From Candidatus Omnitrophota bacterium (GTDB taxonomy: Bacteria > Omnitrophota > Gorgyraeia > Gygaellales > Profunditerraquicolaceae): a DNA stretch of 28,901 nt. The stretch covers positions 1 to 28,901 of the forward strand of contig JALNZI010000015.1 of assembly GCA_023229385.1 (NCBI GenBank). The letters are read 5' to 3'. Below the pieces are notes generated by a model that saw only the letters and a list, made by a program, of their open reading frames with translations, ran no database searches and was not told the DNA's origin. Both the position numbers and the translations under genes were made by a program. Positions 1 to 6,348 of this stretch are shown piece by piece (position 1 is the stretch's first letter; every line of letters begins with the position of its first letter).

Positions 1-33
1 AAGAATCTTTACAATTGAATTAAATTTTTTCAT
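1..33 (-). CDS. Start of an unknown gene cut off by the window edge
   Basis: Reading leftward on the minus strand, an ATG at 33-31 opens a frame that stays open to base 1 and begins MKKFNSIVKIL. It follows the amidase stop codon by only a few bases and has an A/T-rich leader like its neighbours, so it is probably the next gene of the minus-strand operon. Eleven codons are too few to assign a function or to be certain that it is real. Confidence 0.45.
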   Translation of the reverse strand, partial: MKKFNSIVKIL

Positions 34-36
34 TAC

Positions 37-597
37 TTAATTTTTATTTAGTGAATCAAAAATACATTTAGCAATAACTTTAGCAACAACATCTTTCTTA
101 AATAAATACATTGCTACATCAAGTTTATTTGTAATAAAACATATTTCAATTAAAATATTTTCACAATTAGGTGTCATAAATATTAATCTACCTCTAAATG
201 AATCAGCTTCTGTTTTAACCCCTCTATTTCTAGTTCCTAAACATGCACTTATATTATCTACTAATGTTTTAGCTAATTGCTTTTCAAAAGGACTAGATTT
301 AAAAGGAACTAAAACTTCAGTTCCTTTAATGATTTCAGCACCTGCATTAAAATGTAGATCAATAGCTATATCTCTAGGACCAAGAATAGAATTAATAATG
401 GCAACAGTATCTTTAGTAACATAAGAATTTGAATCTGTTATAGCATATTGATTTAGTAATTTTAGTTCTTTAATTATAAGATCTCTTAATTCTACAGCAA
501 GATCACCTTCTTTTAATCCACTGATACCAATTGCTCCCATATCACTATTAGGAGAATTACTATGACCAGCACTAATAAAGACTTTTCTAGTTTGCAT
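37..597 (-). CDS. N-acetylmuramoyl-L-alanine amidase (Amidase_3 type)
   Basis: A 186-residue protein predicted to cut the bond between N-acetylmuramic acid and L-alanine in peptidoglycan. The Amidase_3 pattern is visible: SAGHSNS near the start (zinc ligand H12), GLKEGDLA (E30), DLHFNA (H82) and the C-terminal ILIEICFITN carrying the probable catalytic E151. There is no signal peptide or wall-binding domain, so it is a bare catalytic domain. As an endolysin it would need a holin or another export route. It overlaps the upstream nuclease gene by 11 bases and is the last complete gene of the minus-strand operon. The family call is firm. Its role as endolysin, rather than a virion or remodelling enzyme, is inferred. 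Confidence 0.88.
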   Translation of the reverse strand: MQTRKVFISAGHSNSPNSDMGAIGISGLKEGDLAVELRDLIIKELKLLNQYAITDSNSYVTKDTVAIINSILGPRDIAIDLHFNAGAEIIKGTEVLVPFKSSPFEKQLAKTLVDNISACLGTRNRGVKTEADSFRGRLIFMTPNCENILIEICFITNKLDVAMYLFKKDVVAKVIAKCIFDSLNKN

Positions 598-1525
598 AGT
601 TAATTTTTAGTTGAGGTTTAAGTATCCTATTTTCAAAATGATGTTTAAACATACTTGCACTCTTTTCTCTATAATCAAATAATGAAATTTTATCAACCTT
701 TTCAACTAGACCTTCTTCAGTTTCACGTATCTGATAAATTATATTACCTATATTCTTAAATCCAAATTGTTCAAGAAGCCATGCATAACCACTAACTTGC
801 AAATTATAATGATTACCAATGCTATCTGGAAGAAAATGTAATGGATATCTCATATATTTATTTGTAGATATAAATATATTTGTAGATTTACCATTCATAT
901 CTTTATCAAAATATCCAGCCTCATATCTTATATCATCCTTATTAGTTTTCCAATCTATAATAATAAAATCTAATCCTTTAACAGCAATTAAATCTATCTT
1001 TCCAGAAACTAATAATTCAACATTATAAACTCCAACTTCTGCATAAAATTTAAAACCCGCATTATGTAGTGTTAATATAGCACTATATATTTTTGGATAT
1101 CTAAAAGCTATTCCACTCGTAATAAACCATTCTATAGATAGTTCACCAAATGTATTATTAGCTATATCTTCAATAGTAAAAAGTCTATCTTGAATTAAAT
1201 CTGTACCTTCTATAGTTCTATAATTAGTAGCTTTCTTTACAGTATCTTCAAGATAATCATGTTTTTTATTTCCATTAGCTAAAGCATCAACTTTAATCTT
1301 ATTCCATCCATATTTAATTTCAGCAGCAGTTTTTCCTTTATATTTAAGATATTTAGGATGTGCTGGATTTCTACCTATTCTTTCACAAGCTGCCGCAACA
1401 TCATCTGTTTTAAATTCTTCGTGATACTTAGGAATAACAGTAGTTACACTAGTATATATATTACCGCGACTATCAGTATATTTATGTAGTCGTTCATCAA
1501 AATATATGATTTGATTGGTAATCAT
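587..1525 (-). CDS. PD-(D/E)XK nuclease (RecB/Cas4-like exonuclease)
   Basis: A 312-residue protein with the ordered motifs of RecB/Cas4-type PD-(D/E)XK nucleases: GNKKHDYLE (H89), then E163 in YAEVGVYN, SGKIDLIAV (D178), FIIIDWKTNK (D191, K193) and NLQVSGYAWLLE (Q243, Y247). D178, D191 and K193 should form the metal-dependent active site. The Cas4 iron-sulfur cysteine set is not evident. The most likely role is DNA end resection, giving single strands for the RecT-like protein encoded at 20608-21594, as in phage exonuclease/annealase pairs. The protein shares an ATGA overlap with the upstream gene and overlaps the amidase downstream. Genome processing or host DNA degradation is an alternative. 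Confidence 0.85.
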   Translation of the reverse strand: MITNQIIYFDERLHKYTDSRGNIYTSVTTVIPKYHEEFKTDDVAAACERIGRNPAHPKYLKYKGKTAAEIKYGWNKIKVDALANGNKKHDYLEDTVKKATNYRTIEGTDLIQDRLFTIEDIANNTFGELSIEWFITSGIAFRYPKIYSAILTLHNAGFKFYAEVGVYNVELLVSGKIDLIAVKGLDFIIIDWKTNKDDIRYEAGYFDKDMNGKSTNIFISTNKYMRYPLHFLPDSIGNHYNLQVSGYAWLLEQFGFKNIGNIIYQIRETEEGLVEKVDKISLFDYREKSASMFKHHFENRILKPQLKINYAN

Positions 1526-1968
1526 TTTTTTAAAAAATTATGATTTACACTACTACCTTTACCTCCATATTGTTTATAATATAATGGTAATATAATAGCT
1601 TTCTTTCTTTTTTGAATTTCATCATTAACCTTATCGTAAGTTTCTTCATCTACTTTACGTAGATCTTCAACTCCAAATTCTTCTTTAACTTCATTTTTTA
1701 TAGCACGAATCATTTCTAATGATTCTCTATATTGAAAAGATCCTATCATAGGAATAGCAATATTCTTTTTATTAGCTATTGCTTTAACTATACTTTTATT
1801 TTGTTGATGTTGTATTTCTCTAATAATAAATTCTTTATCATTATCATTAAATCCATTAAGAAAACGTTTTGCATATATTCTAGCTTTACGTTTATGAGAA
1901 TGAAAAGAAGGTAGAGACTTTTTTACAGCCTCTACCATATTCTTAAATACATCATCATTTGTATTCAT
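1522..1968 (-). CDS. Unknown basic protein in the minus-strand operon
   Basis: A 148-residue charged protein that I do not recognise. It is lysine-rich, with a basic N-terminal stretch (residues about 20-40, HSHKRKARIYAKRF) and a probable helical middle containing several KK/EE pairs. No membrane segment, signal peptide or cysteine motif is seen. It sits between the GroES-like gene, whose stop codon shares its first base, and the nuclease gene (4-base overlap), so it is co-transcribed and probably translationally coupled. The basic character would suit nucleic acid binding, but that is a guess. Confidence 0.8.
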   Translation of the reverse strand: MNTNDDVFKNMVEAVKKSLPSFHSHKRKARIYAKRFLNGFNDNDKEFIIREIQHQQNKSIVKAIANKKNIAIPMIGSFQYRESLEMIRAIKNEVKEEFGVEDLRKVDEETYDKVNDEIQKRKKAIILPLYYKQYGGKGSSVNHNFLKK

Positions 1969-2375
1969 TATATAGTGTGTTCTATATGTCCTTGTATTTG
2001 AAATTCAGGAAACATTCCATACTGAACAACATCAACTTTATTTTTACCATCTCTAAGAAGCATCTGAATCTCACTAGGCTTCATTGCTTTATATACTTCA
2101 GTAAGTTCTTTTATACTGTTATGATTACCTTCAACAGGAACGTCTTCATAAGCAGCCATAGGTTTAAATAAAATTTCTTCTCCTAGAACAAGATCTTTAA
2201 CATTAGGTCCAATACCTGCAACAGTAAATTTTACTTCTTCATTAGCATCTTTTTCAGCGTCATACTTTCCGGTATTTAATGAAAGTATACTAGCTCTAAA
2301 ATTCATCTTAATTAAAACATTATTACCTCTAGGTGTAATGTTACATAAAGATGTACCACGTTCAATTGTCTCCAT
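1968..2375 (-). CDS. GroES-like co-chaperonin
   Basis: A 135-residue protein with the N-terminal GroES strand pattern: TPRGNNVLIKMN resembles the PLxDRVLVK start of Cpn10, followed by VKFTVAGIGPNVKDLVLGEEILFKP, read here as the G-x-G-x-x-x-x-GD-V-LF segment. It is longer than bacterial GroES (about 97 residues), with extra residues around 75-135. Phage GroES homologues such as T4 gp31 partner with host GroEL to fold phage proteins. It is the first gene of the minus-strand operon, with a Bacteroidetes-style promoter candidate about 35 bases upstream. The mobile-loop GroEL contact motif cannot be identified by eye, so function is inferred from the fold signature. Confidence 0.72.
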   Translation of the reverse strand: METIERGTSLCNITPRGNNVLIKMNFRASILSLNTGKYDAEKDANEEVKFTVAGIGPNVKDLVLGEEILFKPMAAYEDVPVEGNHNSIKELTEVYKAMKPSEIQMLLRDGKNKVDVVQYGMFPEFQIQGHIEHTI

Positions 2376-2409
2376 TTTAAAATTAATTTAGTTTGACATT
2401 AAGTATATA

Positions 2410-2441
2410 CAAAGGTATAAAATTTTATCTATATTTCAGTA
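2410..2441 (-). promoter_or_regulatory. Promoter candidate for the minus-strand operon
   Basis: Read on the minus strand, TACCTTTG (2417-2410) matches the Bacteroidetes -7 consensus TAnnTTTG. It would give a leader of about 30 bases before the GroES-like start codon at 2375. The flanking sequence AAAATTTTATA-nn-TTTG is shared with the second minus-strand candidate at 2785-2816. The upstream element at the usual spacing is poor. Confidence 0.5.
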
Positions 2442-2523
2442 ATTATTGCGTTAAATTTTTGCTATTATAGTGTATATAATATAAAGGTATAAAGAGGTGT
2501 TTATTTTAGGTATGTTCACGTTT

Positions 2524-2568
2524 AATAAAAGAAAAAGCCCTAGATACTCTATCATTAGTATCTAGGGC
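2524..2568 (-). terminator. Strong intrinsic terminator on the minus strand
   Basis: GCCCTAGATACT (2537-2548) and AGTATCTAGGGC (2557-2568) form a perfect 12-bp stem with an 8-base loop. On the minus strand the stem is followed by TTTTTCTTTT (2536-2527). The T-tract fixes the direction: it stops transcription entering from the right, upstream of the GroES-like operon. On the plus strand no T-tract follows. Confidence 0.85.
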
Positions 2569-2779
2569 AACCTAATCATTACAAAAAGATGTTTAAATAG
2601 AGTTTTAACTCAATGTACCCGAAGACCCAGTTCATTATCTAGTAGGCAATATATTATTACTTTCAATAGCATTTATTTTAACACTTATTTTGACCCCTAT
2701 ATTAGTACTAACTTAGTACTTATTATTACTATATTTATTGATCTCTTTATTTTCTTTAATATAGGTATCGTCTGTAAGA
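2527..2779 (-). ncRNA. Candidate small RNA or tiny-peptide transcript in the divergent intergenic region
   Basis: A minus-strand promoter candidate (2785-2816) and a minus-strand terminator (2524-2568) frame about 250 bases that hold no gene of normal size, so a short transcript is predicted. Besides the terminator it contains a small hairpin, GAGTT/AACTC at 2600-2611. The only sizeable reading frame with a good A-rich leader is 20 codons (2672-2610, starting MLLKVIIYCL). No tRNA or known RNA family is recognisable. The boundaries are inferred from the two signals. Confidence 0.35.
2703..2720. repeat. Two palindromic AGTACT sites one helical turn apart
   Basis: TTAGTACT occurs at 2702-2709 and again at 2713-2720, 11 bases apart, each built on the palindrome AGTACT. 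Spacing close to one DNA turn could suit a dimeric DNA-binding protein acting on the orphan transcription unit. Chance in AT-rich DNA is possible. Confidence 0.3.
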
Positions 2780-2785
2780 CTATAC
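2765..2785. repeat. Inverted repeat at the predicted transcription start
   Basis: GTAT-C-GTCT (2765-2773) and AGAC-T-ATAC (2777-2785) form an eight-pair interrupted hairpin with a 3-base loop. It abuts the -7 element of the minus-strand promoter candidate and covers the predicted start site. It could be an operator or a protective 5' hairpin of the transcript. Confidence 0.4.
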
Positions 2786-2816
2786 AAATATATAAAATTT
2801 TTTTGATATATGCAAG
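2785..2816 (-). promoter_or_regulatory. Bacteroidetes-type promoter candidate for the orphan transcript
   Basis: On the minus strand CTTGCA (2816-2811) is followed after 18 bases by TATATTTG (2792-2785). The same CTTGCA-N18-TATATTTG arrangement occurs on the plus strand at 20561-20592 before the RecT-like gene. TATATTTG fits the TAnnTTTG consensus of Bacteroidetes housekeeping promoters. Confidence 0.55.
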
Positions 2817-3251
2817 AAAAATTTAATATTTTTTCATTAGCACCATCAAGAAAAGTTCATCTCTAGATAATTTAGCACTTATACAGAAATTAAATTTAAT
2901 TTATATTATATTGTATATAAATACTAAATTTTCTATTAAATTTTATGATTATACTGTAGTCAATAGAAAAAATTGAACTATTAAATTTTATAGAAATAGA
3001 AATGTCAATAAAAATGTTAAAATAAGAGATGTTACTACAATTAATAACAGTACTATTGGAATAATTTATAGAAATCCCTATAAAAATAAGAGAAGTGATT
3101 GAAGGGAATAGAGAAGGATATAGATATAAATCTAGACGAGAACCTCCTGATACATCACCCCCTACTTGATCTTGACGAAGAAAGTCCCCGTCACTAAAAA
3201 ATGGACTTATTCATAAATTAATTTCTAAACATTTTTAATTCTTAAAACATT
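2817..3251. other. Intergenic region without a recognisable gene
   Basis: No frame of credible length exists on either strand. CTATTAAATTTTAT is repeated directly at 2933-2946 and 2978-2991. The segment around 3080-3140 is purine-rich, and 3141-3200 is less AT-rich than its surroundings. TTGACG at 3173 lies 17 bases before TAAAAA, which resembles a general sigma-70 promoter, but the match is too loose to call for this host type. Promoter signals for the strongly biased gene at 3252 should lie here. Being between divergent transcription units, the region is also a candidate origin, which is inference only. Confidence 0.5.
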
Positions 3252-3794
3252 ATGAAAAAAATTGCCATTGTTCCTGTTAATTTTCTTAGGATTTATCCTG
3301 AAGAAAGGTCTGTTGAATCTGCAGTAAATAAGGTCAAAGGGACACGTGCAGGTGCGCTTGTATTTCGTGAAATGCTTCCTAAGAGTGAAGGACAGTCTGA
3401 TAATAATGCCATTGAGCTTTCTGGTAAGCAAATTACTAACCTTGCTGCCATGCACGGAAATGCTATTCGTGGAAAAGGCAGAGACGGTTGGTTAGATCTT
3501 GCCACATATGTCGGTGTTTGTAAGAGTGTGGCTACTATTTCATATGAAGAACATGTGAAAGGCGATAAGTATGTGGACAGTGAAGGTAACGAACAAGTAT
3601 ATACCAAAACTACCATGCATTGTAATGTGGATAGTATTGTCCTTCCTGATAAGGTCACAGACGTTATTCTTACCAAGACCATTGAGAAGAATATCAACTG
3701 GAAAGATCAGGCTTCATTGATTGATCAGATACTGAATCCTACCAATACAGATCCGTTGATTGTTAAGGAACCTGCAGTGGACGGTTTAAAATAA
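3252..3794 (+). CDS. Unknown protein, probably highly expressed
   Basis: A 180-residue protein that I do not recognise; no signal peptide, membrane segment or catalytic motif is seen. Codon choice differs from most neighbours: more GGT, CGT, CTT, AAG and CAG, fewer AGA and TTA, with higher GC. The same style appears in the genes at 21778 and 22493, which suggests strong expression. It stands alone, with a long non-coding region before it and a strong terminator 24 bases after its stop. Residues about 55-90 look like a compact domain (AIELSGKQITNLAAMHGNAI). A small abundant DNA-binding or host-takeover protein is possible but unproven. Confidence 0.85.
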   Translation: MKKIAIVPVNFLRIYPEERSVESAVNKVKGTRAGALVFREMLPKSEGQSDNNAIELSGKQITNLAAMHGNAIRGKGRDGWLDLATYVGVCKSVATISYEEHVKGDKYVDSEGNEQVYTKTTMHCNVDSIVLPDKVTDVILTKTIEKNINWKDQASLIDQILNPTNTDPLIVKEPAVDGLK

Positions 3795-3815
3795 TCTTGT
3801 TCATGTGTCCGATAT

Positions 3816-3849
3816 AAGAGCATTGCTATACATAGTAGTGCTCTTTTTT
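3816..3849 (+). terminator. Intrinsic terminator after the 3252-3794 gene
   Basis: GAGCATTGCTA (3818-3828) pairs with TAGTAGTGCTC (3833-3843) over 11 pairs, two of them G-U, around the loop TACA. Six T residues follow (3844-3849). This is a classic rho-independent terminator and isolates the preceding gene as a single-gene unit. Confidence 0.88.
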
Positions 3850-3903
3850 CATCGGCAGTGAGATACCAGTATTCATCTGGGAATTTATACTTAAGCTAAA
3901 GTT

Positions 3904-4116
3904 ATGACACCTATAGTTAAACATGGTAAACGTGCATCTCAGATTAACGTTTCACCTATTTATAATGACACTGATATTAATATCAAGTGTGCAAGAAATG
4001 ATAATGTTCTGTTAATTCAGAATGATCAATTAGTTGCTGTACTTACATTTCCAATAATGAAAGTTGTACGTGGAATAAGAATGATGTATCCAAATGTTAA
4101 ATTAAATATGATATGA
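3904..4116 (+). CDS. Unknown small protein
   Basis: A 70-residue protein with no recognised family. The C-terminal half (residues about 38-70) alternates hydrophobic and basic residues and looks like a short beta-rich domain. Its TGA stop overlaps the next start codon (ATGA), so it heads a run of three translationally coupled small genes. It lies 54 bases downstream of a strong terminator, so a promoter is expected between 3850 and 3903, although none is clear. Confidence 0.7.
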   Translation: MTPIVKHGKRASQINVSPIYNDTDINIKCARNDNVLLIQNDQLVAVLTFPIMKVVRGIRMMYPNVKLNMI

Positions 4117-4232
4117 AAAGTGTATTTGAACTTATAGTTGAACATGATGCAATAGTAAATGCTGAGTTTATTGCAGGTATACTTGATATTAATGCAGGTC
4201 TTGATGAAAACGGAAAAGAAATAGAGATATGA
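4113..4232 (+). CDS. Unknown 39-residue protein
   Basis: A short frame, MKSVFELIVEHDAIVNAEFI and on, joined to both neighbours by ATGA stop/start overlaps at 4113-4116 and 4229-4232. That perfect double coupling is the main reason to accept it as a gene, as otherwise there would be an unexplained gap in a tight operon. It is acidic and probably helical. No function can be suggested. Confidence 0.7.
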   Translation: MKSVFELIVEHDAIVNAEFIAGILDINAGLDENGKEIEI

Positions 4233-4468
4233 AAAGAAAATTATCACAACATGAACAGATGATAAGGAAGTTTAAGAAATTTCTTTATGATAATGATGTT
4301 CTTACTGAATGGACAAGAACTGTAAATAAGCGTGGATTTTATGGTATGGATGTGGCTAAAGTGTTTAAAGAAAGACCTGCAAAAGAGTGGGTTAATAGTT
4401 TTCATTGGGGAGACTTTCCTTATTGGGCTGATTTATCTGTAAAATGGCATGAAGAGTTAAGTAAATAA
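4229..4468 (+). CDS. Unknown small protein, paralogue of the 8062-8355 product
   Basis: A 79-residue protein with a lysine-rich N-terminus and tryptophan-rich C-terminus. It shares a pattern with the 97-residue product at 8062: EQMIRKFKKFL against EEQIKAFTNFL near the start, then a W-x(3)-F-x-W segment and a final W-x(3)-L before the charged end. Conserved aromatic positions point to a small folded domain repeated in this genome. It is the last gene of a three-gene coupled run. I cannot name the family. Confidence 0.75.
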   Translation: MKRKLSQHEQMIRKFKKFLYDNDVLTEWTRTVNKRGFYGMDVAKVFKERPAKEWVNSFHWGDFPYWADLSVKWHEELSK

Positions 4469-4715
4469 AGTAAGACTCGCACCAGTATTCCTCCTAATCT
4501 TTTTTCTCTTACTCCTTCTCTTACTTTTTCATTCTTTTTTATCTTGTAATATCAGTCCTTTTTATATCATTAGTGCTATTAGCATCTATTTTATTTTTAT
4601 CTCTATTGCCATTAAATGTTAATTTTAAGTTTTAAATAGATGCTTTAGCACTGTGATTTTAATGAAAAGAGTTAATTTATTTATGTTTTTTACAACTATT
4701 TAATAATTATTTACT
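4469..4715. other. Non-coding stretch: pyrimidine-rich tract and long inverted repeat
   Basis: No gene is visible on either strand. Bases about 4485-4560 of the plus strand are almost all pyrimidine, with repeats of CTCTTACT. Next comes an imperfect inverted repeat (4572-4591 with 4634-4652). The region separates two gene runs, so termination of the first, a promoter for the second, or both are likely. Confidence 0.6.
4572..4652. repeat. Long imperfect inverted repeat
   Basis: The left arm AGTGCTATTAGCATCTATTT (4572-4591) is complementary to the right arm AAATAGATGCTTTAGCACT (4634-4652), except for a 2-3 base mismatch in the middle. The spacer is 42 bases. No T-tract follows directly, so it is not a standard terminator. 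It could be an RNA structure, a protein-binding site or the trace of an old mobile element. Confidence 0.6.
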
Positions 4716-4874
4716 ATGAGAGCAATAACATTTGTATCAGCCTTATTAATAGCATTAGCTATATCTGGAAAAGATATTATAAATACTGATCTACCAACTT
4801 CATTTACGATATTTGGTATATTATTAGTTATAATGGATCTTGTTGATTGGGTTAAACAAAATAACTCAAGATAA
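4716..4874 (+). CDS. Small membrane protein
   Basis: A 52-residue frame starting MRAITFVSALLIALAI and ending in QNNSR. Two hydrophobic stretches (residues about 4-17 and 31-43) suggest a two-pass membrane protein with a short turn. It has the leader CTATTTAATAATTAT followed within five bases by the start codon, shared with the genes at 4932 and 5267, which supports it as real. The size and topology would allow a holin-like or exclusion role, but nothing else points to one. Confidence 0.65.
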   Translation: MRAITFVSALLIALAISGKDIINTDLPTSFTIFGILLVIMDLVDWVKQNNSR

Positions 4875-4931
4875 TTAACTATATGATCATTTAAAGAAAC
4901 ATGGAATTAAACCTATTTAATAATTATAACT

Positions 4932-5216
4932 ATGGAAAAAGAAAGATCAATGCAAGCATTATTAAAAATAATGTTAGCAAACAAAGATTTATTTAATGCA
5001 TGGCCTTGTAGTGGATTATGTTCATTAGTAGATAGATTACTAGAAAGAGAAATCATAACTCATAGTGAAAGATGTAAATTACATAATTATATTAAAGTAC
5101 ATAGACCAAAAAGAGGAATACATTATCAAAAACATATTATATATTCTTGGTATTGGCCTTTACATCAATGGAAACCACGTGAAGCATGGTTAAAAAGTAA
5201 GATACGAAAATCTTAA
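4932..5216 (+). CDS. Unknown protein with a WYWPL...W...WL C-terminal motif
   Basis: A 94-residue basic protein. The N-terminal half is helical with a GLCSLVDRLL segment (residues about 28-37). The C-terminus carries SWYWPLHQWKPREAWLKSKI, an aromatic motif that I associate with small uncharacterised proteins of Bacteroidetes phages, though I cannot name the family. The start is supported by the shared leader CTATTTAATAATTAT at 4913-4927. No catalytic residues are apparent. Confidence 0.75.
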   Translation: MEKERSMQALLKIMLANKDLFNAWPCSGLCSLVDRLLEREIITHSERCKLHNYIKVHRPKRGIHYQKHIIYSWYWPLHQWKPREAWLKSKIRKS

Positions 5217-5266
5217 TAACTATCTTTATTTAATTTTTACTTAATTCTATTTAATAATTATTTATT

Positions 5267-5596
5267 ATGGAAAGAGATTATTATAGTCGTACTTTTGTAA
5301 AAGACGGTAAACTTATTAGAGAAGAAATTGTAGCTGAAATTTATGATGTTATCAAAATATCAGGTAATGCTATTATAAAAGAAGTAGGAGGAAATGGCAG
5401 ATTTAAATTTACTTTAAATGGATCATTATATTCTACAGAATTTGAGCCAAATATATGTATGAATGATAGTCTCACACCTATAGATAATATTTATTATGAT
5501 TATTCTGATGTCAATTTTAATATTAATATACTTAAAGAATGGTTTAATCTTTATATCAATAATATAGATAAAGAATCGTATTGGAAACCTATTTAA
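5267..5596 (+). CDS. Unknown soluble protein
   Basis: A 109-residue acidic protein with probable beta structure in the middle (GRFKFTLNGSLYSTEF) and a helical end. No signal peptide or known motif is seen. The start is preceded by the leader CTATTTAATAATTAT at 5247-5261, which matches the two preceding genes. The next gene starts 54 bases after its stop, a larger gap than usual in this run. Confidence 0.7.
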   Translation: MERDYYSRTFVKDGKLIREEIVAEIYDVIKISGNAIIKEVGGNGRFKFTLNGSLYSTEFEPNICMNDSLTPIDNIYYDYSDVNFNINILKEWFNLYINNIDKESYWKPI

Positions 5597-5650
5597 TAAT
5601 TAATATCTTTTACTAATAAATATAGTACAGATATTTAATCTTATTTAATT

Positions 5651-6121
5651 ATGATAACACATAAACTTATTGAAGGAGAAACTAAATATCCTATTGGCAA
5701 TCATATCGTATATAATTTACCTGTTATTAATAGCATGGCTAATGGTATTTTAGGTATTAAAAATATTTATTTTGCTGATAAAGATGGTTTAATATTGATA
5801 TGTAGAGGATCATCTGGTTCTATTATTGCAGGAATAGTTGCAAATAAATTATTTTTTGAAATTGATAATATTACAATTATTCATATTAAGAAAGAAGATG
5901 AAGTCGCGCATAATGATGGTGATTTACATTATGGTATTATTAAAAATCAATTAATAGTTGTTATTGATGATTTTATTTCAACAGGTAATACTATATGGAA
6001 AATTATAGAAAAAACTAATATATTTATATTACCTAACAAATATGATATATTATGTGTAAGTGGTAATGGAGCAACAAGTTCATTAGAAGACTATTTTGAA
6101 CATCAAATAATATCAAAGTAA
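5651..6121 (+). CDS. Phosphoribosyltransferase-like protein (type I PRTase fold)
   Basis: A 156-residue protein with the PRPP-binding loop of type I phosphoribosyltransferases: LIVVIDDFISTGNTIW at about 101-116, matching the two acidic residues followed by TGxT. It also has an upstream CRGSSGS loop (51-57), the usual position of the pyrophosphate loop. It lacks the length of orotate or hypoxanthine enzymes, so the substrate cannot be told. Nucleotide salvage or nucleobase modification is possible. Its stop codon overlaps the start of the next gene. Confidence 0.78.
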   Translation: MITHKLIEGETKYPIGNHIVYNLPVINSMANGILGIKNIYFADKDGLILICRGSSGSIIAGIVANKLFFEIDNITIIHIKKEDEVAHNDGDLHYGIIKNQLIVVIDDFISTGNTIWKIIEKTNIFILPNKYDILCVSGNGATSSLEDYFEHQIISK

Positions 6122-6339
6122 TGGAATATATAAATGGTATTTGTCATACTAACTTAGACGATTATGACTGTAGTAAAATTACGGTATTTGTAGCTATTCC
6201 TAATATAGGAGATAGTGTTAGAGTTTTATATAAAGGGCATTCTTCTACATTAAGAGTAGTACAAATAACTCATACTATAAGGAAATCTTATATTGGAGAT
6301 AAAATTGAACCTGTTATTTTAATTGAATTACATAATTAA
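6121..6339 (+). CDS. Unknown small protein
   Basis: A 72-residue protein, probably all-beta (alternating hydrophobics in VFVAIPNIGDSVRVLYKG and on), perhaps a small SH3-like barrel. It starts on the last base of the phosphoribosyltransferase stop codon, so the two are coupled. No function is recognised. Confidence 0.72.
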   Translation: MEYINGICHTNLDDYDCSKITVFVAIPNIGDSVRVLYKGHSSTLRVVQITHTIRKSYIGDKIEPVILIELHN

Positions 6340-6348
6340 ACTTCATTT

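Noticed and set aside
3293..3697. Minus-strand frame of 134 codons inside the 3252-3794 gene
   Set aside because: It is antisense to a codon-biased gene and its composition follows from that gene; it has no leader or neighbours on that strand.
4485..4495. CCTCCT resembling an anti-Shine-Dalgarno sequence
   Set aside because: Short, in a pyrimidine-rich tract, and the translation style here does not use Shine-Dalgarno pairing.
5589..5602. Fourth copy of the CTATTTAATAATTA leader as a translation start
   Set aside because: It overlaps the stop of the 5267-5596 gene and no start codon follows at the right distance.
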